DNA of 64,000 nt from Caulobacter flavus (GCF_003722335.1 NZ_CP026100.1:4004001-4068000), one strand, 5' to 3'. Numbered from the stretch's first letter, positions 1 to 8,075 are shown. Numbers and translations: made by a program. Notes: generated by a model not told the origin, from the letters alone.

Positions 1-182
1 TCAGCTTCGAGAACGGCCGCCGCTATCGCTCGCTGAAGCGCCACCTCAACAGCCTGGGTCTCACCGAGGAGGAGTATCGCTCCAAGTGGGGATTGCCGGA
101 CGACTACCCCACGGTCGCCGCCAGCTTCTCGGACCTTCGGTCGAACGTGGCCCGCGCCAACCATTTCGGCACGCGCCGCTGA
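1..182 (+). CDS. MucR/Ros-family transcriptional regulator, C-terminal end (partial)
   Basis: Only the last 59 codons are inside the window; the reading frame begins at base 3 and ends at TGA 180-182. The translation contains RRYRSLKRHLNSLGLTEEEY followed by RSKWGLPDDYPTV, the highly conserved C-terminal signature of MucR/Ros zinc-finger repressors. In this family these proteins act as global DNA-binding regulators; in Caulobacter MucR paralogues act with SciP on CtrA-controlled genes. The N-terminal zinc finger lies outside the window, so intactness cannot be judged. A strong intrinsic terminator follows directly. Confidence 0.9.
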   Translation, partial: SFENGRRYRSLKRHLNSLGLTEEEYRSKWGLPDDYPTVAASFSDLRSNVARANHFGTRR

Positions 183-190
183 GCCCAAGG

Positions 191-220
191 AAAAAGGCCC
201 GCCGATCCGGCGGGCCTTTC
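191..220 (+). terminator. Intrinsic terminator after the MucR gene
   Basis: Perfect GC-rich stem AAAGGCCCGCCG / CGGCGGGCCTTT with a 3-base ATC loop, directly after the stop codon. It lies between convergent genes and may serve both strands, because an A-run precedes the stem on the + strand and reads as T on the other. Confidence 0.85.
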
Positions 221-226
221 GCGTTC

Positions 227-664
227 TTACCAGGCGCCGGTGTTGGGCATCGAGACCCACGGCTCGGCCGGCTCCAGGTGACCGTCCTGCAGCAGCTCCA
301 CCGAGATGCCGTCGGGCGAGCGGACGAAGGCCATGTGGCCGTCACGCGGCGGGCGGTTGATGGTCACGCCCAGGTCAGCCAGGCGCTGGCAGGCCGCGTA
401 GATGTCGTCGACCTGATAGGCCAGGTGGCCGAAATTGCGGCCGCCCTGATAGTCCTCCGGGTCCCAGTTGAAGGTCAGCTCGACCAGCGGGGCCTTGCGT
501 TCCCTGGCCTTGTCGGCGTCGCCCGGGGCGGCGAGGAAGACCAGGGTGAAGCGGCCCTTCTCGTTCTCCATCCGGTACATCTCCTGCAGGCCCAGGCCCT
601 CGCAGTAGAAGCGCAGCGAAGCGTCGAGATCCTTCACGCGGACCATGGTGTGCAGATAGCGCAA
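227..664 (-). CDS. gloA: Glyoxalase I (lactoylglutathione lyase), VOC family
   Basis: The 145-residue protein is the usual length for bacterial GlxI. It isomerises the hemithioacetal of methylglyoxal and glutathione to S-lactoylglutathione in the cytoplasm. The four expected metal ligands are in place: His5 (YLHTMVRV), Glu62 (VELTFN), His80 (FGHLAY) and Glu123 (SVELLQ), arranged as two beta-alpha-beta-beta-beta modules. The start has the family's short MRYLHTMVRV opening, so no extension is needed. It lies 42 bases downstream of the ABC exporter gene on the same strand and could be cotranscribed. A related VOC enzyme cannot be fully excluded, but the ligand set fits GlxI best. Confidence 0.88.
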   Translation of the reverse strand: MRYLHTMVRVKDLDASLRFYCEGLGLQEMYRMENEKGRFTLVFLAAPGDADKARERKAPLVELTFNWDPEDYQGGRNFGHLAYQVDDIYAACQRLADLGVTINRPPRDGHMAFVRSPDGISVELLQDGHLEPAEPWVSMPNTGAW

Positions 665-706
665 GGCGGCCTCCAGATGTTGCGAAGCGCCGATATAGCC
701 GATCGC

Positions 707-2560
707 CTACTGCGCCGCGACCTTGCCGCGTGTCTGGCGCCGCCAGAGCGCGGCGTACTCGCCGTCGGCCGCCAGCAGCGCCGCGTGCGGACCATGCTCG
801 ACCACCTTGCCCCGGCGCAGAACCAGGATCTCGTCGGCGTCGGCGATGGTCGACAACCGGTGGGCCACCACCAGGGTCGTGCGCCCTTCCCGGGCCTTGC
901 GCAGCGTCGCCTGGATCGCCGCCTCGGTGCGGCTGTCCAGCGCGCTGGTGGCCTCGTCCAGGATCAGCACGCGCGGATCGGCCAGCAGCGCCCGGGCGAT
1001 GCCCACCCGCTGACGCTCGCCGCCGGACAGCTTCAGGCCGCGCTCACCGACCTTGGTCTCCATGCCCTCGGGCAGGCCGCCGATGAAATCGCCCAACTCC
1101 GCCGCCCGCGCCGCGCCCCAGATTTCTTCCTCGGAGGCGTCCGGCCTGCCGAACGCGATGTTGGCCGCGATCGTGTCGTTGAACAGCGCCACGTCCTGCG
1201 GCACCAGCGCCACGGCGCGGCGAAGCGAGCCCTGCTTCAGGGCGCGCAGGTCGTGACCGTCCAGCGTGACCCTTCCGCCTTGCGGGTCGATCATCCGCAG
1301 CGCCAGCCGCACCAGCGTCGTCTTGCCGGCGCCCGACGGACCGACGATGGCCACGGTCTGGCCCGGCGCGGCCGTGAAGCTGACCTCGGAGAGGCCGTCC
1401 GATCGCGCGCCATGGCGGAACGACACGCCTTCGAAGGCCACCGCGCCGCCGCGCCGATCGCCCGCCGGCGGCAGGTCGACGGCGTCCGGCGCGTCGGCGA
1501 CGTCCGCGCCCTGCCGGCGCAGCTCCATCATCGCCTCCATGTCGATGAACGACTGGCGGATCTCGCGGTAGGCGAAGCCGAGGAAGTTCAGCGGCTGGTA
1601 CAGGTTCACCAGGATCAGCACGACGGCGGTGATGTCGCCCGGGCCGATGCGGCCGTGCGCGGCCTCCGAGCCCGCCAGCACGGCCATCACGGCCAGGCCC
1701 AGGCTCATGATCAGCGACTGCACCACATTGAGCAGCGACAGCGAATTGGTCGCCTTGATCTGCGCCGCGCCATAGGTCGAAAGCGCTCCCTCGTAGGCCC
1801 CGACCGCCCGGTCCTCGGCGCCGAAGGTCTTGACCGTCTCGTAGTTCAGCAGCGCGTCCACCGCCCGGCCCGCGGCCTCGGCGTCGGCCTCGTTCAGTTC
1901 GCGCCGGTGGGAGATCCGCCAATTGGAGATCGAGAAGGTCAGGACGCCGTAGATCACCACGGTGACGATGGCCGTCGCGGCGAACCGCCAGTCATAGGCC
2001 CGCGCCAGCACGGCGGCGGCCAGGACCAGTTCGACCAGGGTCGGGGCGATGTTGAACACCAGGCCCCTGATCAGGAAGTCCATGGCTCGCGCGCCGCGGT
2101 CGATGGTTCGCGACAGCGCCCCAGTGCGCTTGGTCTGGTGGAAGTCGATCGACAGCGACAGGGCGTGAGCGAAGGTCTCGGTCGCCGCGCGGTTCTGGGC
2201 GGCCTGGGCCACCGGCGTGAACACCGCGTCCCGGGCCTGGGGGGCGGCCGCCGAAATGAACCTCACGCCCGCCCAGCCCAGCGCCAGGGCGGCGAAGGAC
2301 AGCGTCACCTGCGTCGCCGCGCCCTGCCCGGCCGTCAGCCGGTTGACGGCCGCGCCGAGCAGCAGGGGCGCAGCCACGCCCAGCGCCTTGCCCGCGAAGG
2401 TCAGGGTCAGGGCCGCAGTCAGCCGCCAGGCCAGGCCCGGCGCCCGCGACCTCAGGACCAGCCGCAGCAGTTCGGCCAGCGCGGCCCACCCGGAAACGGG
2501 CCTGGTCGCGTCCGGCGCGGTCCGGGCGCTGTCGCGACCGGCCGAGGCGAAGCCCCTCAC
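707..2560 (-). CDS. Atm1/HMT1-type ABC exporter (membrane and ATPase domains fused)
   Basis: A 617-residue half-transporter. The N-terminal ABC transmembrane domain covers roughly residues 25-330 and carries NYETVKTF, a signature of the Atm1/ABCB7 branch, whose members export glutathione-linked sulfur or metal conjugates across the inner membrane. The nucleotide-binding domain has Walker A GPSGAGKTT (about residue 405), signature LSGGERQ (about 510), Walker B VLILDEATSALDS (about 525) and an H-loop VVAHRLST. I chose the GTG at 2560 because it overlaps the TGA of the upstream lipoprotein gene (GTGA), an arrangement typical of translational coupling; the frame stays open further upstream but there it is antisense-like and alanine/arginine-rich. 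Substrate is inferred only from subfamily. Confidence 0.88.
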   Translation of the reverse strand: MRGFASAGRDSARTAPDATRPVSGWAALAELLRLVLRSRAPGLAWRLTAALTLTFAGKALGVAAPLLLGAAVNRLTAGQGAATQVTLSFAALALGWAGVRFISAAAPQARDAVFTPVAQAAQNRAATETFAHALSLSIDFHQTKRTGALSRTIDRGARAMDFLIRGLVFNIAPTLVELVLAAAVLARAYDWRFAATAIVTVVIYGVLTFSISNWRISHRRELNEADAEAAGRAVDALLNYETVKTFGAEDRAVGAYEGALSTYGAAQIKATNSLSLLNVVQSLIMSLGLAVMAVLAGSEAAHGRIGPGDITAVVLILVNLYQPLNFLGFAYREIRQSFIDMEAMMELRRQGADVADAPDAVDLPPAGDRRGGAVAFEGVSFRHGARSDGLSEVSFTAAPGQTVAIVGPSGAGKTTLVRLALRMIDPQGGRVTLDGHDLRALKQGSLRRAVALVPQDVALFNDTIAANIAFGRPDASEEEIWGAARAAELGDFIGGLPEGMETKVGERGLKLSGGERQRVGIARALLADPRVLILDEATSALDSRTEAAIQATLRKAREGRTTLVVAHRLSTIADADEILVLRRGKVVEHGPHAALLAADGEYAALWRRQTRGKVAAQ

Positions 2561-3378
2561 CGCGTCTCTCCGGGCGCGTACAGCACGGTCGTCTGGACGC
2601 CGCCTCCGGGGGTCATCCAGTCGGCCCGCCAGCCGTCGTCCAGGCGCTCGGCGCGCAAGGGACCGGCGGTCAGCGGACCGGGCGCGGAGACGGCGATGCG
2701 CACCAGGTCCTCGCCGCCTTCGCCAGCCACCTGCACGGCGTGCTCGCCATGAGACAGCGGACGGGTCAGAGAAAAGCTGAAGCGCCCCTGGGCGTCGACC
2801 TTGGCCTCGGCCTGGGTGACGCGGTCGACGCGCACGCCGAAGCCCGCGCCGGGACGTCCCACGCCCGAGATGACCGCCCCGCCCTCCTGGTCGAAGTCGA
2901 TCGCCAGGATCCGCAGGGAATCGGAAGGACCAGCCAGCGGCTCGGAGCCGCCGCCGGCCTTCAGCAGCGCCACGGCGCCCTCGGGCGTGACCAGCACGTA
3001 GCCTTCGGCCTGCACGGTCCGCCCTTCGCGGGTCATGGACAGGCCGAACAGCCGGGGCTCGAGCGCGCCGGGCAGGACCGCGCGCCAGAGCCCCGAGGCG
3101 TCGGCCTCCGCGCTGATCGCCTCGCCCGTGGGCGAGCCAAGCCTGACCGAGGCGCCGGCCGCGGCCGACCCGGACAGCGCCACGCCGCCGCCCTGGACCG
3201 CCGCGGTGACGACCTTGGGCGGCGCCAGATAGGCCGCTTCGGGGTCTCGGACCGGTTGCGCGGCGGGCGCGGCGCGTCCCCAGTCGCGTCGCCCCTCCTC
3301 GCCGCAGGCCCCAAGGGTCGCGACGAGGACCAAGGCCAGCGGCCACGACTTGAAAGCGGCCTTGCGAATCCCGATCAT
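2557..3378 (-). CDS. Putative lipoprotein with Ig-like repeats, function unknown
   Basis: A 273-residue protein starting MIGIRKAAFKSW, with a signal peptide ending in a lipobox (TLGAC, lipidated Cys about residue 25). The mature part is Gly/Ala/Val-rich, with beta-sandwich-like stretches (GGGVALSGSAAAGASVRL, later SGVGRPGAGFGVRVD) that resemble repeated bacterial Ig-like or carbohydrate-adhesion modules; no catalytic motif is visible. Its stop overlaps the GTG of the Atm1-type exporter, so the two are probably made together and the lipoprotein may work in the periplasm with the exporter. That link is an inference from coupling only. The family is not one I can name. Confidence 0.75.
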   Translation of the reverse strand: MIGIRKAAFKSWPLALVLVATLGACGEEGRRDWGRAAPAAQPVRDPEAAYLAPPKVVTAAVQGGGVALSGSAAAGASVRLGSPTGEAISAEADASGLWRAVLPGALEPRLFGLSMTREGRTVQAEGYVLVTPEGAVALLKAGGGSEPLAGPSDSLRILAIDFDQEGGAVISGVGRPGAGFGVRVDRVTQAEAKVDAQGRFSFSLTRPLSHGEHAVQVAGEGGEDLVRIAVSAPGPLTAGPLRAERLDDGWRADWMTPGGGVQTTVLYAPGETR

Positions 3379-3483
3379 GCGCCTTCCAGATCCTGGGGCG
3401 GTCGCTACGACCGCAGCCCTAAACGCCATGGCGCGCCCTTCCCGACGGGAGCCGCGCCTTTTCTTTTGTTGGAGTGGACGACG

Positions 3484-4089
3484 ATGCCCGACCTGTCTAG
3501 CCGCCTGGGGTCGGTCTGCGTCTACTGCGGCTCTTCGAACACGGCCGATCCGGCCTATCTGGAGGCCGCCCACCAGATCGGCGGCGACTTCGCACGCGCC
3601 GGCCTCAAGCTGGTCTACGGCGGCGGCGGCGTCGGCCTGATGGGCCAGGCCGCGCGCGGCGCGCACGAGGCCGGCGGCAAGGTGCTGGGGATCATCCCGG
3701 AATTCCTGCGCGGCCGCGAAAAGCCGTTCGACGACGTCGAGACGGTGATCGTCACCTCGATGCACGAACGCAAGATGCTGATGTTCGAGCGATCCGACGC
3801 CTTCGTGGTGCTGCCCGGCGGCATCGGCACGCTCGAGGAGATCATCGAACTGCTGTCCTGGCGGCGCCTCGACCTGCACCGCAAGCCGATCGTGTTCCAC
3901 AATCCCGACGGCTTCTGGGACCCGCTTTTCGCGCTTCTCAAGCACACGATCGACCGGGGCCTGACGCCGCCCGCCCTGGCGACGGCCTGGGTTTCCGTCG
4001 AGGCGGCCCAGGATGTCACTCCGGCCTTGCTGGCATGGGGTTTGGACGTTGATCGCGATCGCGAGATCGACGTTCGGCGATTGACTTAG
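3484..4089 (+). CDS. LOG-family cytokinin riboside 5'-monophosphate phosphoribohydrolase (TIGR00730)
   Basis: A 201-residue Rossmann-like hydrolase that cleaves the N-glycosidic bond of nucleoside 5'-monophosphates. The sequence shows YGGGGVGLMG (45-54), the arginine-lysine pair HERK (94-97) and the hallmark PGGIGTLEE (111-119), which together form the active site. The start is supported by a GGAG about 10 bases upstream. It is transcribed away from the lipoprotein gene on the opposite strand. In bacteria these enzymes are often annotated as lysine decarboxylases, which is a misnomer. Physiological substrate here is unknown. Confidence 0.92.
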   Translation: MPDLSSRLGSVCVYCGSSNTADPAYLEAAHQIGGDFARAGLKLVYGGGGVGLMGQAARGAHEAGGKVLGIIPEFLRGREKPFDDVETVIVTSMHERKMLMFERSDAFVVLPGGIGTLEEIIELLSWRRLDLHRKPIVFHNPDGFWDPLFALLKHTIDRGLTPPALATAWVSVEAAQDVTPALLAWGLDVDRDREIDVRRLT

Positions 4090-4117
4090 TTTTCAATAAC
4101 AACGAACAATGTGATCA

Positions 4118-4140
4118 GCGTCCACTTATAAATAGGACGC
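4118..4140 (+). other. Short inverted repeat in AT-rich leader
   Basis: GCGTCC and GGACGC flank an 11-base AT-rich loop, just before the GGAG of the next gene. The surrounding 60 bases are unusually AT-rich for this genome, as expected for a promoter or 5' leader. No T-run follows, so it does not look like a terminator. Confidence 0.35.
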
Positions 4141-4157
4141 GGGGATAGGAGATGTCC

Positions 4158-4463
4158 ATGCGTATGCTTCTGCTCGGCGGTCTCGCCGCAGCTTCCCTCG
4201 TCGGCGCGGCCCAGGCCGCGACTTCGGAAGGCGCCATGCTCGTTCTGAAGGCGCCGCCGGCCAAGGCCGAACTGATCCAGGACGGCGCGATGTGGCGCTG
4301 CACGGGAACGGTCTGCAAGGCTCCGGCCGTGAAGGCCCTGCCCGCCGCGCGCAGCTGCCGCAAGGTAGTCGCCGAACTGGGCGCCGTCTCGGCCTTTACC
4401 TGGCGAGGCGAAGCGCTCGACGCCGCCGGCGTCGAAGAGTGCAACGCGGCCGCCAAGCCGTAA
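4158..4463 (+). CDS. Small exported cysteine-containing protein (CC_3452-like)
   Basis: A 101-residue protein with a Sec signal peptide (MRMLLLGGLAAASLVGAAQA) and a small mature domain with four cysteines (48, 53, 67, 95), enough for two disulfides. The core pattern W-R-C-x4-C followed by RSCRKVVAELG recalls the uncharacterised Caulobacter CC_3452-like family; that assignment is from memory and not certain. I prefer the ATG at 4158 over the one at 4152 because the GGAG at 4148-4151 then sits 6 bases away instead of abutting the start. It is followed by a strong terminator. Function unknown. Confidence 0.78.
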   Translation: MRMLLLGGLAAASLVGAAQAATSEGAMLVLKAPPAKAELIQDGAMWRCTGTVCKAPAVKALPAARSCRKVVAELGAVSAFTWRGEALDAAGVEECNAAAKP

Positions 4464-4489
4464 GCCTCCTCGAAATCACGAAATTCAGC

Positions 4490-4523
4490 GCCATCCCGGC
4501 CAGGCCGGGATGGCATTTTCTTT
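4490..4523 (+). terminator. Intrinsic terminator between convergent genes
   Basis: Eleven-base perfect stem GCCATCCCGGC / GCCGGGATGGC with a CAG loop, then ATTTTCTTT. It ends the exported-protein gene and lies just beyond the stop of the convergent 41-codon gene. Confidence 0.85.
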
Positions 4524-4527
4524 GACG

Positions 4528-4653
4528 CTACTTCCGGTCCGAGGTCTTTGGCGTCCGCGGGGGCCGCTTGGAAGCTCCCGGACGGGGTCCGACCAGCATC
4601 CCGCCCATCAGGGCGAAGGACAGCATGGCGTGGTTCATCTTCGTCACGTTCAT
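4528..4653 (-). CDS. Predicted 41-residue membrane miniprotein
   Basis: A short open frame starting MNVTKMNHAMLSFALMGGML and ending TSDRK. Its first half is a hydrophobic, methionine-rich segment long enough to enter the membrane; its second half is basic and proline-rich (SKRPPRTPK), suggesting an N-out/C-in or membrane-surface topology. The start is supported by a good ribosome binding site (AAGGAGA, 7 bases before ATG). It converges on the exported-protein gene and stops next to the shared terminator. No family is recognised; the call rests on the ribosome binding site, amphipathic layout and fit to the gap. Confidence 0.5.
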   Translation of the reverse strand: MNVTKMNHAMLSFALMGGMLVGPRPGASKRPPRTPKTSDRK

Positions 4654-4919
4654 GGCGGCGTCTCCTTGACCAGCCCGGAGCGTCGCACGAGGCTCCACGT
4701 GTTACGGGACCGGCTCCGCGACCGGCCCAGCCAGAAAGAGACGCGCGCGGCTTACAGGGGCTCGCACCCTCCTAGTCGTCAGCGCGTCGAGGCAAGGATG
4801 CGCCAGCTTTGCCGCGAGACAAGTGAAATATTCCGAACCCGGATGATATCCGCGCACTGACGATCGACTTGAAGAGCGCCTGGAACGATCTTGGCGATAC
4901 TTTCCGTTCACGTATGGGG

Positions 4920-5339
4920 TCAGTGCAGCGTCGCGCCTTCGCGCTCATGCTGATCGAGCGTCGGCACCACATCGCCGGCGCCTGGCCTGCCGGCCGAGGC
5001 GATGATGTTGGCGGCGGCGCGCAGCATCACGGGCTCGATGCGTTCGGCCTCGCAGCCGACCAGTTCGGCGGCCAGTTCGGGCAAGTCGGCGCACAGGCGC
5101 AACTGGCCGGCGATCCGTTGCAGGGCGAAGCTTTCCTCCAGCGCCGGATCATTGGCCACGACGCCCACCAGCAGCGAAAGCACGGTCTCCAGCTTGTCGG
5201 CCCTGGCCTTGGCCTCACGCGCCTGGTCGAGCAGCAGCCGGGCGCTGGAATCCATCGCTTCCAACGTGTCGGCGAGTTTTTCCGGAGAGAGGCCCATGAG
5301 CATTTCGGGGCGGAGCATCGTGTTCACCGTGCGGTCCAT
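4920..5339 (-). CDS. Hypothetical protein, mostly alpha-helical
   Basis: A 139-residue soluble protein (start MDRTVNTMLRPEML) rich in Ala, Leu and Glu and probably all-helical: repeated heptad-like stretches occur in SPEKLADTLEAMDSSARLLL and REAKARADKLETVL. It has no signal peptide, no membrane segment and no catalytic motif that I recognise. Two Cys occur in the C-terminal half (LCADLPELAAELVGCE). The frame extends upstream to 5390, and a later start (MLRPEM) is also possible; no ribosome binding site decides. A terminator of the upstream acyl-CoA dehydrogenase gene separates it from that operon. Confidence 0.6.
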   Translation of the reverse strand: MDRTVNTMLRPEMLMGLSPEKLADTLEAMDSSARLLLDQAREAKARADKLETVLSLLVGVVANDPALEESFALQRIAGQLRLCADLPELAAELVGCEAERIEPVMLRAAANIIASAGRPGAGDVVPTLDQHEREGATLH

Positions 5340-5404
5340 CGGGTGGTCTGCTGCGTTGAACGGTCGCACTCGTCCCGGCGGGGCGGGCAAAATGTCGGGC
5401 GCAC

Positions 5405-5443
5405 GAAAAAGGCCGCCCGCGTCGGCGTGACGCAGGCGGCCTT
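5405..5443 (-). terminator. Intrinsic terminator of the acyl-CoA dehydrogenase operon
   Basis: Read on the minus strand, AAGGCCGCC and GGCGGCCTT arms enclose a further GCGTC/GACGC pairing and are followed by TTTTT. It sits 30 bases after the stop of the second acyl-CoA dehydrogenase gene. Confidence 0.8.
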
Positions 5444-5474
5444 GGCTCCCGAGGCTGGGTGCTCAGTACGCGGC

Positions 5475-6620
5475 TCAGGCCGCCGCGCCGAACGACAGCC
5501 CCTCGTAGCGGCGCAGATGATGATCGACCGAGCCGAACAGGCCTTCGATTATCGTGCCGCGCTTGAAGTAGTGACCGATGGCCAGCTCGTCGGTCATGCC
5601 CATGCCGCCGTGGATCTGGATGGCGTTCTGGCCGACGAACTTGAGCGCCCGGCCGATCCGTACCTTGGCGGCCGAAACGGCCTTGGCGCGCTCGGCGTCG
5701 CTCTCGTCGAGCTTGATGGTGGCCATGTAGGTCATCGAGACCGACTGCTCGAGTTCGATGAACATGTCGACCATCCGGTGCTGCAGCACCTGGAAGTCGG
5801 CGATGGCGCGGCCGAACTGCTTGCGTTGCTTGGCGTAGTCCAGCGTGCCCTCGTGCAGCTTGCGCAGCACGCCCACGCCTTCGGCCAGGCTAGCGGCGGT
5901 GGCCTCGTCGATCACCTTGTCGACCAGCGGCAGGCCCGCGCCCTCCTGACCGACCAGGGCGTCGCCCGGCAGCGAGACGTTCTCGAAATAGACTTCAGAG
6001 GCGCGACCGCCGTCGACGGTGGGGTAGTCGCGGGTGACGACGCCAGGCAGGTTCTTGTCGACCAGGAACACCGACACGCCGGACGTCTCGCGCTGGCTGC
6101 CGCCGGTGCGGGCGGTGACGACGAAGTGGCTGGCGAACGGCGCGCCGACCACTACGGCCTTGTGGCCGTTCAGGGTCCAGCCAGCGCCGTCCTTCCTGGC
6201 CGTCGTCTTCAGGTCGCTCCATGTATAGCGGCCTTGCGGCTCGGCGTAGGCGAAGGCGATCGTCGTGGTCCCGGCGACGATGCCCTCGATCACGGCGGCG
6301 GCGTTCGCATAGCCCGAGTGCTTCATGAAACCGCCGCCGATGACCACCGTGCCCAGATAGGGCTCGATCACCAGGGCTTTGCCGAATTCTTCCATGATGA
6401 TCATGTTGTCGATCGCGCCGCCGCCCAGGCCGCCCAGCTCCTCGCTGAACGAGGCGCCCAGGATGCCGAGCTCCTCGGCGAACGCCTTCCAATAGTCGGC
6501 GCGCCAGCCGCTGTCCGACGCGACGATCTTGCGGCGGGTCTCGAAGTCGTACTTGTCCTGCAGGAAGCTCGCGACGGTGTCGCGGACCATCGACTGCTCT
6601 TCGGTGAAGTTGAAGTCCAT
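5475..6620 (-). CDS. Acyl-CoA dehydrogenase, small-subunit type (PimD-like)
   Basis: A 381-residue flavoprotein that, with its partner upstream, introduces a trans-2,3 double bond into an acyl-CoA. The acyl-CoA dehydrogenase N-terminal, middle (AFAYAEPQGRYTW) and C-terminal helical domains are all present; QNAIQIHGGMGMT near the C-terminus is the FAD-contacting signature. It lacks the canonical YEGT loop carrying the catalytic Glu of medium-chain enzymes (KRGTIIEGLFG instead), as seen in one half of heteromeric acyl-CoA dehydrogenases acting on dicarboxylyl or steroid side-chain CoAs. It lies 118 bases after the large subunit gene on the same strand. Substrate is inferred; pimeloyl-CoA is only a database-style label. 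Confidence 0.87.
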   Translation of the reverse strand: MDFNFTEEQSMVRDTVASFLQDKYDFETRRKIVASDSGWRADYWKAFAEELGILGASFSEELGGLGGGAIDNMIIMEEFGKALVIEPYLGTVVIGGGFMKHSGYANAAAVIEGIVAGTTTIAFAYAEPQGRYTWSDLKTTARKDGAGWTLNGHKAVVVGAPFASHFVVTARTGGSQRETSGVSVFLVDKNLPGVVTRDYPTVDGGRASEVYFENVSLPGDALVGQEGAGLPLVDKVIDEATAASLAEGVGVLRKLHEGTLDYAKQRKQFGRAIADFQVLQHRMVDMFIELEQSVSMTYMATIKLDESDAERAKAVSAAKVRIGRALKFVGQNAIQIHGGMGMTDELAIGHYFKRGTIIEGLFGSVDHHLRRYEGLSFGAAA

Positions 6621-6698
6621 CCCTTAGGTCCTTGTTCTTGCTGGCCCCGAGGCGGCGTTCCGCTCGGCCTGCTAGGGGCGTGATCGAATGGTTGGCGA

Positions 6699-6728
6699 AG
6701 CTCCCTCCCCCGCTGGGGAGAGGGAGTT
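6699..6728. repeat. Palindromic intergenic repeat (CCCTCCCC type)
   Basis: CTCCCTCCCC and GGGGAGAGGGAG form an imperfect stem with a short loop, located between the two acyl-CoA dehydrogenase genes. It belongs to a group of similar palindromes seen near 17.0, 17.8, 35.7 and 62.8 kb. Confidence 0.6.
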
Positions 6729-6738
6729 TCGAGCTAAA

Positions 6739-7953
6739 TCAGAGGCCCAGCACCATCTTGGCGATGATGTTGCGCTGGATCTCGTTGGAGCCGCCGTAGA
6801 TCGACGTCTTGCGGACGTTGAAATAGGTCGGCGCGGCGCGGTGGGCGAAGTCCGGACCGATCGGATGGGCGTTGTCGCCGTCCTTGGGGAAGCCGCGGAA
6901 GTAAGGCGCGCCGTAGTGGCCGGCGGCTTCGAGGGCCAGTTCGGTGATCCGTTGCTGGATCTCGGTGCCCTTGATCTTCAGGACGCTCGACTCGGGTCCA
7001 GGCCCCTTGCCCGCGGCCTCGCCGGCCAGGGTGCGCAGTTCGGTGTACTCCAGGGCCGCCAGGTCGATCTCGAGTTCGGCGATCTTGCGCTTGAACATCG
7101 GGTCGCGGATCAGGGCGTCACCCTCGTCCGACAGTTCGGTCCGGGCGATCTGGCGGATGCGCTCGATGCCGCGCTTGGAGCGGGCGACGCCAGCGATGCC
7201 GGAGCGCTCGTGGGCCAGCAGGAACTTGGCGCAGGTCCAGCCCTTGTTCTCGTCGAAGATGCGGTTCTCGACCGGCACCTTGACGTTCTCGAGCCAGACC
7301 TCGTTGACCTCGTGCTCGCCGCCCAGGGTGATGATCGGGCGGACGGTCACGCCGGACGACTTCATGTCGATCAGCAGGAACGAGATGCCTTCCTGGATCT
7401 TCGCGTTCGGGTCGGTGCGGACCAGGCAGAAGATCCAGTCGCCGTGCTGGGCCAGGGTGGTCCAGGTCTTCTGGCCGTTGACCAGGTAGTAGTCCTTGCC
7501 GTCGTCGCCGGTGAAGCGCTCGGCCTTGGTCTTGAGGCTGGCCAGGTCCGAACCGGCGCCTGGCTCGCTATAGCCCTGTGACCACCAGATCTCGCCCGAC
7601 AGGGTCGGCGGCAGGAAGCGTTCCTTCTGCTCGGGCGTGCCGAAGGTGTAGATCACCGGACCGACCATGTTGATGCCGAACGGCAGGATCGGCACGCAGT
7701 CGGCGCGGGCGGTCTCTTCCGACCAGATGTAGCGCTGCACCGAGGTCCAGCCCGGGCCGCCGTACTTTTCCGGCCAGGCCGGGGCCACCCAGCCCTTCTG
7801 CGCCAAGGTGCGGTGCCAGGAGAGGAAGTCCTCCTTGGACATCTCCTCGCCCTCTTCCTGGCGCTCGCGCAGGCCTTCCGGATAGTTCTGCGCGATGAAG
7901 GCGCGAACCTCGTCGCGGAAGGCCAGGTCTTCGGGCGAAAAATCGAGGTTCAT
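6739..7953 (-). CDS. Acyl-CoA dehydrogenase, large-subunit type (PimC-like)
   Basis: A 404-residue acyl-CoA dehydrogenase paired with the following small-subunit-type gene. Domains run in the usual order: N-terminal helical (1-120), beta domain with the FAD motif WWSQGYSEPGAGSDLASL, then C-terminal helices ending KTSIYGGSNEIQRNIIAK. The loop that carries the catalytic Glu in medium-chain enzymes reads YGGS, but a Glu in LLAHERSGIAG matches the alternative base of isovaleryl- and long-chain-type enzymes. Two adjacent, divergent copies suggest an alpha2-beta2 heterotetramer as in cholesterol and pimelate degradation. The start at MNLDFSPEDLAF is typical of the family. Confidence 0.88.
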   Translation of the reverse strand: MNLDFSPEDLAFRDEVRAFIAQNYPEGLRERQEEGEEMSKEDFLSWHRTLAQKGWVAPAWPEKYGGPGWTSVQRYIWSEETARADCVPILPFGINMVGPVIYTFGTPEQKERFLPPTLSGEIWWSQGYSEPGAGSDLASLKTKAERFTGDDGKDYYLVNGQKTWTTLAQHGDWIFCLVRTDPNAKIQEGISFLLIDMKSSGVTVRPIITLGGEHEVNEVWLENVKVPVENRIFDENKGWTCAKFLLAHERSGIAGVARSKRGIERIRQIARTELSDEGDALIRDPMFKRKIAELEIDLAALEYTELRTLAGEAAGKGPGPESSVLKIKGTEIQQRITELALEAAGHYGAPYFRGFPKDGDNAHPIGPDFAHRAAPTYFNVRKTSIYGGSNEIQRNIIAKMVLGL

Positions 7954-8075
7954 TGCGCGCTCCCGAACAGGCCGGCTGAGCCGGCGTCTTGTTGTTTCGG
8001 AGCGATGATAGGGGTCGAACGAGCGTTTGGAAAGATGACGCGAAGGTCAACGTAAACGTCGTTCACCCATCGTGG

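Noticed and set aside
86-2752. An 888-codon open frame on the + strand
   Set aside because: It is antisense to the glyoxalase and Atm1-type exporter genes, is made of Arg/Gly/Gln/His-rich low-information sequence, and shows no motif; long antisense frames are common at this GC content.
4869-6683. A 604-codon open frame on the + strand
   Set aside because: It runs antisense through the helical hypothetical protein, a terminator and an acyl-CoA dehydrogenase gene; no family signature.
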